Source: Roseicyclus marinus
GTDB taxonomy: Bacteria > Pseudomonadota > Alphaproteobacteria > Rhodobacterales > Rhodobacteraceae
Direction of reading: 5' to 3'
DNA: 64,000 nt
Assembly (NCBI RefSeq): GCF_030163795.1
Contig: NZ_JASJOF010000009.1
Coordinates: 99,472 to 163,471, forward strand
Position numbers and translations under genes: made by a program. The notes beneath the pieces were generated by a model. It did not search any database. It had not been told where the DNA came from and was given only the letters and a program-made list of their open reading frames with translations. This document shows, one piece after another, positions 18,017 through 26,225 of the stretch. Positions within the stretch are counted from its first letter, which is position 1; the number at the start of each line of letters is the position of its first letter.

Positions 18017-19121
18017 GGGAGGGTGCTCCTGAACTTGCGAGCGCCATGATGGGTGTGACGTCAGGCCAGATGCCGGGGTCGGCGAGGTAGCGAACCGGGA
18101 ATTCCCAGATCACGGTCGCAGGAGCGGCTTGAGTGAAACTGTCCGCAGCAACGAATGCCGCCATGGTCCGGATCGGGCCCAGTCCCTGCTCGGCGAGGTT
18201 GATCAGCGGACGACGCAGCACGAGAGTTAGAGCTGGTCCGAAGCTCCAGCTTGCATTCGCGCTGTAGCTTGTGCCGATCAAGACAAGGTCGGGGTCCGGG
18301 GCGTCAGTTGCGAAGATCCCAGCGGCGGCTGGGCTTGTATCTTCTGCCACCCAAGGCACGACCGTTTCCGGGACCAGTCCAAGGCGCGAGGCGATTGGAT
18401 CGGTCGTGACGAAGGACACGAGATCGCCGGCGAAAACCACCGGTGTCGCAGCGACACGCCGGAAGGTTGATGCACCCAATGGTATAAACCCCGAGGCCGC
18501 AACTGCCTCGGCAACTGATGCGGCGCCGTGTGGGCTCCAATGCGTATCGGTGCGCAGGAAAACCGGCTCGTTTTCGTCATTCGCGGCGACCAGTGCCGGG
18601 CGGGTGTCGACCACGCTGATACCGCGTTCGCTCAGCGCGGCGACGAAAGTCGCGTATTGCGTTGCCATATCCTCGACCGGAAGCGCCCCGACAACCGCAG
18701 CGCGCGCGATGTCGAGCTTGGCGGGGAGCACCACGACAACAAGATGGCTGCCGGCCGCGCTCAACTGACGATCGATCATGCTGACGTGATCAACCGCCCT
18801 CAAAATCTGCTGCGGGTCTGCAAGGCGTGTCTCTTCACTGGTGAACAGCCAGCCATCGCGCCCGACCAGCACCCCCTCGCGCCCCTCGCCGGCAAGAAGA
18901 TAGCGCGCCGCTCCAAGCCAGCCCTGCGCAAGCGGTCGATGCGGAAGCGATTGTTCATATTGGTCGCCGAAGGCAACCGTGACATCGCCGTTCAGCCAGC
19001 CGCCATTCTCGGGAGGAGGACGGAACCAATCGCGCTCCAGCACTGCGAGATTGGCCACGAGGGCGTAAGTCAGGAATACCACTGCCGGGAGCGTGCGAGC
19101 GAAGGACAAGATTTTTTGCAT
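18009..19121 (-). CDS. algJ: Alginate O-acetyltransferase AlgJ
   Basis: 370 residues with one N-terminal membrane anchor (about 10-30). VGRDGWLFTSEE is typical of AlgJ/AlgX proteins. RTDTHWSPHGA (near 190) and LIGTSYSANAS (near 280) hold the Asp-His and Ser of the SGNH-type triad. No C-terminal binding domain is present, which separates it from AlgX. The ATG at 19121 has GAGGAG at good distance. It is ten bases after algI, as expected for partners in acetyl transfer across the membrane. Confidence 0.85.
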   Translation of the reverse strand: MQKILSFARTLPAVVFLTYALVANLAVLERDWFRPPPENGGWLNGDVTVAFGDQYEQSLPHRPLAQGWLGAARYLLAGEGREGVLVGRDGWLFTSEETRLADPQQILRAVDHVSMIDRQLSAAGSHLVVVVLPAKLDIARAAVVGALPVEDMATQYATFVAALSERGISVVDTRPALVAANDENEPVFLRTDTHWSPHGAASVAEAVAASGFIPLGASTFRRVAATPVVFAGDLVSFVTTDPIASRLGLVPETVVPWVAEDTSPAAAGIFATDAPDPDLVLIGTSYSANASWSFGPALTLVLRRPLINLAEQGLGPIRTMAAFVAADSFTQAAPATVIWEFPVRYLADPGIWPDVTPIMALASSGAPSHD

Positions 19122-19131
19122 CAATCGCTCC

Positions 19132-20562
19132 TCAAAACTGAAAATAAAGGAAGGGAGAAACGCTCTGCTCGGCCAGCCGCAGGATCGCGAGCATGGCTAT
19201 CGCCGTCACCACCAGCGTTGGTACCAACGTGTTGACGACCGTCATCGTTCCGCCGGACTGCGGCTGAAAATGCGTGAACGACAGTTTTTTCAGTTTCGGC
19301 TCGAGCACGGCCACGAGAATGCTGAGGCCCAGCGCCGCCGACATCTCTCGCGTGATGGAAAAGCGAATGTCCTGTGCAATGTCGAAGCCGTTTAACCCGA
19401 TCATTCCGGCATACATGTCGACAGCGTCACCCAAGGTTGCCGCCCGAAAGGCGACCCAGCCCAAAAGAACGATCAGCAACGTCCGGCCCAGCGCCCAAGT
19501 GCCTGTGGCGCGGGCCAGACCCGTCCACCGCTCGGCCGCAAGCCAGCCGCCGTGCCACGCACCCCACAGGACATACGTCCAGGCCGAACCGTGCCAAAGC
19601 CCGCCCAACACCATGACGACCATAAGGTTGACGTAGGTTCGTGCAGCGCCCTTCCGGTTGCCACCGATCGGGATGTAGAGGTAATCCCTCAGCCAGACCG
19701 AGAGGCTGATATGCCAGCGCTTCCAGAACTCGGTGATCGAGCGCGAGGCATAGGGCGTGTCGAAATTCTCGATGAAGCGAAAACCCATCATCATGCCAAG
19801 CCCGATTGCCATGTCGGAATAGCCCGAGAAATCGAAGTAAAGCTGCAGCATGTAGGCCAAGGCCCCAACCCATGCGATCGGCGCGGTCGGATCAGGGTTT
19901 TGGAACGCGAGATCAGCCAGAGGCGCGACCGCATCCGCCAGCAACACCTTCTTGGCGAGGCCGATGAAGAACCGCTGCATCCCCGCAGTGAACAGATCCA
20001 ACGAGTGTTCCCGGTGCCGGAACTGGTCGGCCAGATCCTTGTAGCGCAGGATGGGGCCAGCGATCAGTTGTGGGAACAGCGCTATGAAAGCTGCGAAGTC
20101 GATGAAACTCGGGTCTTCGTCGGCATCGCCACGATACGTGTCCACAAGATAACTGATCGATTGGAAGACATAGAAAGATATGCCGATAGGCAGCAGGATC
20201 TGCCAATGCACCCCCATGGCCTCGGGCGTGGTCCCAAGGAGGCCAGCGAAACTGTCTACGAAGAAATTGAAATACTTGAAGACCCCCAGAACACTGAGAC
20301 AGCCGGTCACCCCGATCGCGGTCATGGTCTTGGCGCGGCGTAGGTTGCCGGTCCGCAAACTCGCGCGAGTTGCGCGGCCCAGCGCCCATGTCCAGACAGT
20401 GGTCAGTACCAACAATCCGAGGAAGTCGATCCGCCACCAAGCATAGAACAGGTAGGATCCGGCCAGCAGTACGCCAGACCTCCAGCGCATCGGCGCGAGG
20501 TAGTAGATCAGCAGAAAATTCGGCAGAAACAAGAATAGGAAGATTTCAGAGGAAAAGACCAT
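19132..20562 (-). CDS. algI: Alginate O-acetylase AlgI (MBOAT family)
   Basis: 476 residues, polytopic, with the usual MBOAT features: the start MVFSSEIFLFLFLPNFLLIY, then LPIGISFYVFQSISYL, FFDFSGYSDMAIGLGMM-type motif, RWHISLSVWLRDYLYIPIGG and GLWHGSAW (near 318) with the catalytic His. AlgI moves acetyl groups from a cytoplasmic donor to the periplasmic transferases. The first base of its ATG is the last base of the algG stop (TGATG). Confidence 0.92.
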   Translation of the reverse strand: MVFSSEIFLFLFLPNFLLIYYLAPMRWRSGVLLAGSYLFYAWWRIDFLGLLVLTTVWTWALGRATRASLRTGNLRRAKTMTAIGVTGCLSVLGVFKYFNFFVDSFAGLLGTTPEAMGVHWQILLPIGISFYVFQSISYLVDTYRGDADEDPSFIDFAAFIALFPQLIAGPILRYKDLADQFRHREHSLDLFTAGMQRFFIGLAKKVLLADAVAPLADLAFQNPDPTAPIAWVGALAYMLQLYFDFSGYSDMAIGLGMMMGFRFIENFDTPYASRSITEFWKRWHISLSVWLRDYLYIPIGGNRKGAARTYVNLMVVMVLGGLWHGSAWTYVLWGAWHGGWLAAERWTGLARATGTWALGRTLLIVLLGWVAFRAATLGDAVDMYAGMIGLNGFDIAQDIRFSITREMSAALGLSILVAVLEPKLKKLSFTHFQPQSGGTMTVVNTLVPTLVVTAIAMLAILRLAEQSVSPFLYFQF

Positions 20563-22130
20563 CAGCCTGCCTCCCCGCCCTGACAGGCAGCGAAGGCGCG
20601 CACAGAGGCATCAGCGGCCGCAGGCGTGACCGACAGGCTGGCGGTCACATGCCGGATATCCAGATCGGCCATGCTGCCCGCTCGCATCGCACGTAGCAGC
20701 AGCGGCGTGTGTTGGGCCAGATCACCGGTAAGCAGGCGCGGCAGTTGCTGCGAAAGATCATTGCCCGACAACCGCAGATGACCTTCGGTCGCGCTGTAAA
20801 GACCGGCCGTGTTGTCTGCGATGACATTCCCTACAATCAGGGTGCTCGAGCCCTCGATACCCTCTCTCAGGGCCAGCCCGGCGCCGCCATTGGCGAGCAA
20901 CAGATTGCCCGTCACCACCAGATCGCCCGTTGCCTCTGCGCGCACCGCATTGCCGCCGTTCTCGAGGATCACGTTGCTCTGCAACCAGACACATCGCGCA
21001 CCTTGCACGACGGCAACGCCTTCGCCGCGAAAATCCTCGATCAGGTTGCCGCTGACCTCGACCCCGGCGACCCCTGTATCGAGCCGCAGGCCGCCATAGT
21101 CCCCGCCAGAAAGGATGTTTTCTCGCACCTCGACCATCCGGCCCGGCCCGCTCAGACGAACGGCATGAGAGCCTTGTGTCCCGGTGACGACATTATGAAG
21201 CAAACTGGCGCCCTGAGAGCCTTCGACCCGGATTGCGGTCTGACGGGCATCGGCGACCCAGTTTCCCTCGATCATGACACTGTCGCTGTCTACCACGCTG
21301 ACCCCACCCAGATCCGTGAAGATGCTGCGCGAGATGACCGAAGGTGTGTGTGCGCCGTAAAGCCCCGCGGTTGCTACAGACAGGCCCGACAGGGCCGGGG
21401 ACGGGCCGAAGCCAAGCCCGTTGAATCGGCTGTCTCGTACGCTAAGGCCCCCGCTTCCCAAGCTGGCGACAAAGGGACGAAACGCATCAGGGCCGATTGC
21501 ATGTTGCGAGATGTCGGCGGTTATGGTCGCTCCCACAATCGAGAGGCTGCCAAACGACAGGAGAAAGCCGCCGTGCTCCCCGGAGAAAACAAGCGTTTCT
21601 CTGTCAACCACGGCCAGCGCAGCGCCGGCCAGAACGATGATGGGCACGCTTGCCGTATATGTCCCGGCCTCACTGCGGAGTGCGTTCGGATGCCCGGCTT
21701 CAGCGGCAAGAATGACCAGATCAGCCAACGTCGCCCGGCCCTCTCGCAGGTAAAGCGCGGGGGCATTGGCGGATGGCAAAGCGGCATAGATTTCGGCCTG
21801 ACCTTCCGGACCGACGGCAAGCGCCATCTGCATCAGGCCGAGCCGAACATCCGATATCGCGATCTTGGGCAAAAGATCGGTCGCCTGCCTGATGGCCGCG
21901 CTGGTCATGCCCGACGTATCATGGAGCGGCGGGTGTATCGGGGGCGCGATACCATAGGACGCGAAAGCGCGATCACGCCGCGCCAGACCGGCCTCCAGCG
22001 CCTCGGAGGCCGAAATTGGCTGATCGGTCTGAGCTGTGGCGGGTGGCGCTGTCGGGATGGCCATGGCTACCAACAGGGCGCCTATGCTGATGCGCTTAAG
22101 CAAAATGGCGATCCAGTGGAACCCGCTCAT
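20562..22130 (-). CDS. algG: AlgG-like parallel beta-helix protein, lacking the DPHD epimerase motif
   Basis: About 522 residues with a signal peptide ending near PATA-Q. The right-handed beta-helix can be seen in repeated N-x-L/I-x-x-x-x-G turns (GNLIEDF, SNVILENGGNAV, GNLLLANGGAGL, GNVIADNTAGL). The order of elements follows Pseudomonas AlgG through to the C-terminus. Where AlgG has YGIDPHDRS, this protein has TAIRVEGSQ (R301-G304, bases 21219-21230), so the catalytic His and Asp residues are missing. Mannuronate-to-guluronate epimerisation is therefore unlikely. A structural role shielding the polymer remains possible. The start overlaps the algA 3' end by 35 bases. Confidence 0.75.
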   Translation of the reverse strand: MSGFHWIAILLKRISIGALLVAMAIPTAPPATAQTDQPISASEALEAGLARRDRAFASYGIAPPIHPPLHDTSGMTSAAIRQATDLLPKIAISDVRLGLMQMALAVGPEGQAEIYAALPSANAPALYLREGRATLADLVILAAEAGHPNALRSEAGTYTASVPIIVLAGAALAVVDRETLVFSGEHGGFLLSFGSLSIVGATITADISQHAIGPDAFRPFVASLGSGGLSVRDSRFNGLGFGPSPALSGLSVATAGLYGAHTPSVISRSIFTDLGGVSVVDSDSVMIEGNWVADARQTAIRVEGSQGASLLHNVVTGTQGSHAVRLSGPGRMVEVRENILSGGDYGGLRLDTGVAGVEVSGNLIEDFRGEGVAVVQGARCVWLQSNVILENGGNAVRAEATGDLVVTGNLLLANGGAGLALREGIEGSSTLIVGNVIADNTAGLYSATEGHLRLSGNDLSQQLPRLLTGDLAQHTPLLLRAMRAGSMADLDIRHVTASLSVTPAAADASVRAFAACQGGEAG

Positions 22131-23526
22131 CGCGCCAACCATCGATGCAATCGAGCGCCAGAAGGCCGTCATACTTTTGTACGGCCCGCGCCTCACCAAG
22201 CTCGACTGCTACGAGGGTCAACACATCGTCGCCCGCATTCACGATGCGGACCTTTTCGCCGGGGCGCACGATCAACGGCTCTCCGGCGCCAACGGTCAAG
22301 GTCTCTCCATGAACCTTGATCATCGCATGGCCGGCGGCCACGATGATGACCGTCCCAGCCGTACTTGACCCTGTCGGGGTAGCGGCATCGCCCAAGGGAA
22401 CGGTCAGGCGGTCCATGCCGGACAAGATGCCCACCTCAGCGATCAGGAGGTGGCATTCGACTTCAGGCCGCGCGGTCGTCTTCAGTGCCGCTACAGCATC
22501 CTTCACCTTTTGGGCGTTCTGGTGATTTGTCACCAGAAGCGCGTCGGGCGTGTCCACAATGATCACATCATCCAGTCCCACGACGGCAATCAATCGTCCG
22601 CATCCCCGCACAAGGGAATTGTGGGTATCGACGGTGAGCACCTCGGGGGACAATACATTCCCGTCGGCGTCCTTGGTGCCGATGGTATGCACCGCCGACC
22701 ATGCGCCAACATCGTTCCAACCAACCGACACGGGCGCCATAGCGACCATCGGAGAATGCTCGAAGATCATGCGTTCGGTCGGCTCGGAGCGGGCGCGTGT
22801 GAAATGTCCGCGGTCCAGGTGAAGGGTCGTCCCGACCTCCTTGCCATTCGCAAGGGCCAATTCGACAGCGGCCAACGTCTCGGGTTCAAGCCGCGCAAAT
22901 TCCGCAATGATCAAATCCGCTCGCATGATCGAAATGCCGGTTGCCCAGAAAGAGCGGCCCTCGCGGATCAAGGCCTGGGCAAGTTGAAGGTCGGGCTTCT
23001 CAACAAAGGCGCTCACGTGATGAAGTGCGGGATAACCCTCGACCACGCCCCCCGAGGTCATGTAGCCGAAACCTGTTTCCGCGTAAGTGGGGGCGATACC
23101 CAGCACGACGATCCGCCCCGCGTCGGCGCCGCGCGACGCCTCCAAGATGGTCCCGTTCAGATCGCCGTCGATCACGTGATCGGAAGGAAGAACAAGGAGC
23201 ATCGCATCCGGATCGCGACGCCGCAGGTGAAGCGCCGCGGCCAGGACGGCCGGGCCTGTGTTGCGCCCGACGGGTTCGCCGATGATCTGGGGCTTAAGGC
23301 CGATCGCCGACATCTGGCTATCGATCATGGCCGATTGATCGCTGTTGGCGACGATCAGAGGGGCATGGAAGGCATCATTGCAATGACGCAGCACCGTGGT
23401 CTGCAGGAAACTTGGCCCACCATTGCCGTCTATGGTCTGAAACTGCTTTGGGCTGCTGACCCGCGAAATGGGCCAGAGACGAGACCCCATACCACCGGAC
23501 AAAATCACTGGATGTATTTTAAACAC
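22096..23526 (-). CDS. algA: Mannose-1-phosphate guanylyltransferase with degenerate isomerase half (AlgA-like)
   Basis: 476 residues. The nucleotidyltransferase half has LSGGMGSRLWPISR and FVEKP, which make GDP-mannose from Man-1-P. The C-terminal cupin half keeps its fold pattern (MIKVHGETLTVGAGEPLIVRPG), but the isomerase motif QMHHHRAEHW is replaced by TGSSTAGTVI and the RPWG stretch is missing. Phosphomannose isomerase activity is therefore probably lost and must come from elsewhere. The GTG at 23526 is preferred because AAGGAACGAGG lies before it; a TTG seven codons upstream is the alternative. Confidence 0.8.
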   Translation of the reverse strand: MFKIHPVILSGGMGSRLWPISRVSSPKQFQTIDGNGGPSFLQTTVLRHCNDAFHAPLIVANSDQSAMIDSQMSAIGLKPQIIGEPVGRNTGPAVLAAALHLRRRDPDAMLLVLPSDHVIDGDLNGTILEASRGADAGRIVVLGIAPTYAETGFGYMTSGGVVEGYPALHHVSAFVEKPDLQLAQALIREGRSFWATGISIMRADLIIAEFARLEPETLAAVELALANGKEVGTTLHLDRGHFTRARSEPTERMIFEHSPMVAMAPVSVGWNDVGAWSAVHTIGTKDADGNVLSPEVLTVDTHNSLVRGCGRLIAVVGLDDVIIVDTPDALLVTNHQNAQKVKDAVAALKTTARPEVECHLLIAEVGILSGMDRLTVPLGDAATPTGSSTAGTVIIVAAGHAMIKVHGETLTVGAGEPLIVRPGEKVRIVNAGDDVLTLVAVELGEARAVQKYDGLLALDCIDGWRDERVPLDRHFA

Positions 23527-23596
23527 GACCCTCGTTCCTTTCTGCAAATGTCAGAATGTACATGCGTTGTCCGTCATCGTTGGGCTTGCGGGTGCC

Positions 23597-24730
23597 TTAT
23601 CGGGTGAAGTCCAGACCCCGTTCAGTGAGCTGGAGAAAGAAGGCAGAGCGGTCGTGAACCAAACGCATCTCGACGAAGCCGCCGATGCGGCCAGCCTCGA
23701 GCGGCTCTGAAGGTGCAAAACGGACTGAGACGGTGCCCCTGCCGTCGACTGTTGCCAAATCTCGGTCCAGAAGCGTGGCGTCACGCCAAGCGCTACCCGC
23801 AAAACGAAACTCGGCACGTCCCTCTGCAAGAAGAGCCACGGCATCCATGGCAGGCAGTTCGGCTTCGATCACCACAGGCGCGGATGGTTCGATCAGCCGG
23901 ACGAGATCCTCGCCGGACAGAACCGTGCTGCCCTCGCGAATGCCGATGGCGAGTACCTCGCAATCGCACGGCATGGCGAGTGACAGGGTCTCACCCGAGG
24001 TTGCCGCGATGGCGACAACCACGCCGCCCTCCATCGCCTCGAGATCGAGGAAGGCGATCTGCCCGTCGGCAACCGCTCGCAGCGTCTCCCCTTCCACTAT
24101 TACGTGTCCAGGGGTCTGAAATTCGGTGATAAAAAGACGATGATCGACCAAGAGCCACGCGGTGACGAGAAGCGCGGCGGTGGCGACTAGAGCAAACACC
24201 GTCCCAGCCGAGGATATGATCCATTTCACGAAGCTTTCGCGCGGTGGTCGCACGCCTTCGCCGCTTGGCTCGCTCATCGTGCCCGCGGAAATGACAGAAC
24301 CAACGGTCGTGAGATTGCCGGAGATGTATTCGTTCAGAATGTAGCGCAACTGCGGCAAGTGGGGGCCTGTCGGCTCTGTGAAATGCAGGATCAGGGAGCC
24401 GGACGAGACGCGTTCGATCCGCATAAGTGGTGCGAGAGACACAGAAAAACCGTGAAACTCAAACGCCAACCTGACCAACCGGTTGCCGCCTTCCAGGCCC
24501 TGTTCCGCAAGACCGCTTACCTGAGCCTCTACAAGCGACAGCGCCTTACCTGCGAACTGGCGGCCATCGATGTAGGCCGTAAAGGGCATGGAGATGAGCG
24601 GATGCTCAGGGCCACCCGACCTTGGGACCGCGCCGTCAAGCGACGCCAAGGTATCCGTTTTGGAAACGCCGTTGGGCTGCGCATCATCCATCAGTGGCAC
24701 GCTGCTGGCGGAAAACGGTCTGTCGGTCAT
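23597..24730 (-). CDS. alg44: Alg44-like co-polymerase with a PilZ-like domain lacking c-di-GMP arginines
   Basis: 377 residues: N-terminal PilZ-like domain (about 40-130), LRYILNEYISGNLTTVGSV matching Alg44, one membrane helix (169-195) and a periplasmic HlyD-like domain with PCDCEVLAIGIREG. Pseudomonas Alg44 binds c-di-GMP through RxxxR and DxSxxG. Here the matching regions read GPEHPLIS and EAQVSG, so both Arg residues and the Asp-Ser pair are gone. Polymerase activation must rely on something else. It directly follows alg8, its partner in polymerisation. Confidence 0.82.
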   Translation of the reverse strand: MTDRPFSASSVPLMDDAQPNGVSKTDTLASLDGAVPRSGGPEHPLISMPFTAYIDGRQFAGKALSLVEAQVSGLAEQGLEGGNRLVRLAFEFHGFSVSLAPLMRIERVSSGSLILHFTEPTGPHLPQLRYILNEYISGNLTTVGSVISAGTMSEPSGEGVRPPRESFVKWIISSAGTVFALVATAALLVTAWLLVDHRLFITEFQTPGHVIVEGETLRAVADGQIAFLDLEAMEGGVVVAIAATSGETLSLAMPCDCEVLAIGIREGSTVLSGEDLVRLIEPSAPVVIEAELPAMDAVALLAEGRAEFRFAGSAWRDATLLDRDLATVDGRGTVSVRFAPSEPLEAGRIGGFVEMRLVHDRSAFFLQLTERGLDFTR

Positions 24731-24757
24731 TTTGGCACTCTCCCGTTCTCCTGGATT

Positions 24758-26218
24758 TCAAAGAATATCGGTCATCACGAAGACACCGAGGGCCAGCCAT
24801 CCGAGGGCGAGCGCCTGCATGCCGGTCGACGTGGCGTGGCGCAGCCAGATGGCCGCACTGACAGGGGCAGTTTGCTTGGTGGCCTGACGGGTCCATTTCT
24901 GGCGGTCGAGACGAAAGATCACACCGCTTTTGATCGCGGCTGCGCTGATCTGGCTGAAATACAAAAGCGGGGGGTAGATGATCGGAAAGCCGCCGCCGCG
25001 AAACAGCGACAGCACCGCGCAGAAGACGTAGCGGGTGAACATAACCCAGGCGCAATAGGCGGGTATGACCAGCGGATCGATGAAGAACGCGGTTGCCAGA
25101 ACTGCGATCGGACCGGCCAACGTGGTCCAAATCGACAGGCGCTGATCGAGGATCGACCACCAGGTGAACGCACCGATGCGACCCGGCCCGAGCGACAGGG
25201 CGCGCGCATTTGTCCGCATCATGTTTCCGAACCACCGGCGCATCAGGACAAAAGCGCTTTCGCAGAACCCGTCAAGCGGCTGAGTCTCCATCGAGATTGA
25301 GGATACATCCGGCAGGTAGGTCATGTGGTACCCCCGCGAGAGCAGCCAGAACCAAGTCGACTTGTCGTCGCCGGTCAGGAATCGGATCTCGCCAAGACGC
25401 CAGTGATCTATGCGGTCGTATTGAACCTGCTGGATAAAGGAGGGGTCAGTGGCGAGGTCGGCACGCACGACCGACATCCGCCCCGTCAACGTCAAGACCC
25501 GGCCACCAAGCGCCATCGAGGACATCATCGCCTGCCGCTGCATGAAGCGCAGATTGAACCAGTTGCGGAACAAGGGGTCGTCGGGGATCTCGACGCCCTC
25601 ATCGGTGGTAAGCGCGCCGACCCGAGGATTGGTAAAGAACGGGGCTGCGCGCGCCACGATGTCGACGGGAACGCAACTGTCTCCGTCAACGAAGATCAAT
25701 ACGTCCCGGCGACTGGGCGCCTCGCGTCCGATCAGCCGAAGTGACCGGGCGATGGCATCGCGTTTGCCCGTGCCGGGAATGCGATCCACGATAAGCTTTA
25801 CACTGCCAGACCCGCCCTGAAGCCGTTCGAACAAGTCTTGGATGATACGTGAATCAGCCTCATCCACGACCGAGGCGACGATGGTCGCGCCTCCCTCCGA
25901 GCGCGCTGCGGCAAGAAAAATCGAACGGTAGACCCGTGTCGTGATCGACGCTTCGATCTTGTAGGTCGTGACCATGAAATAGGCGTGCGCAGGACCGGAT
26001 CGGGCGGCATAGGCCCGTTCAGCGCCAGCACGTTGTCTTGGATAAGCCCAGAGAATGTAGACTGCCGCTCGGCCGAAATTCACCGCAGCCCAAGAATAAC
26101 GCCAAAGGCCAATCGCCCCAATCACGAACAGCGCTGGCGAAAGATTGCTTGTCGCTTGGCTTGTGACCGCGGTGGTCAGGGCGACCAGGGCCGCCAAATA
26201 TGCAAGATGGCCAATCAT
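24758..26218 (-). CDS. alg8: Alginate-type polymerase Alg8 (GT2)
   Basis: 486 residues. Two N-terminal membrane helices, a GT2 domain with VDGDSCVP (DxD), LTGDDKSTW (catalytic Asp) and LMRRWFGNMMRTN, then several membrane helices and the end FRLDRQKWTRQ, all in the order of Pseudomonas Alg8. It polymerises GDP-mannuronate at the inner membrane. The ATG at 26218 lies eight bases after the algD stop, with GGTGATGCCGGG upstream. The catalytic residues look complete. Confidence 0.9.
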   Translation of the reverse strand: MIGHLAYLAALVALTTAVTSQATSNLSPALFVIGAIGLWRYSWAAVNFGRAAVYILWAYPRQRAGAERAYAARSGPAHAYFMVTTYKIEASITTRVYRSIFLAAARSEGGATIVASVVDEADSRIIQDLFERLQGGSGSVKLIVDRIPGTGKRDAIARSLRLIGREAPSRRDVLIFVDGDSCVPVDIVARAAPFFTNPRVGALTTDEGVEIPDDPLFRNWFNLRFMQRQAMMSSMALGGRVLTLTGRMSVVRADLATDPSFIQQVQYDRIDHWRLGEIRFLTGDDKSTWFWLLSRGYHMTYLPDVSSISMETQPLDGFCESAFVLMRRWFGNMMRTNARALSLGPGRIGAFTWWSILDQRLSIWTTLAGPIAVLATAFFIDPLVIPAYCAWVMFTRYVFCAVLSLFRGGGFPIIYPPLLYFSQISAAAIKSGVIFRLDRQKWTRQATKQTAPVSAAIWLRHATSTGMQALALGWLALGVFVMTDIL

Positions 26219-26225
26219 CCCGGCA

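Noticed and set aside
20709..22319. Plus-strand frame opposite algG
   Set aside because: Arg/His-rich antisense product without family features; the beta-helix repeats are on the minus strand.
24758..26218. Possible loss of the QxxRW Gln in Alg8
   Set aside because: The Alg8 branch itself has an LM-x-RW form as far as I remember, so the substitution is not meaningful.
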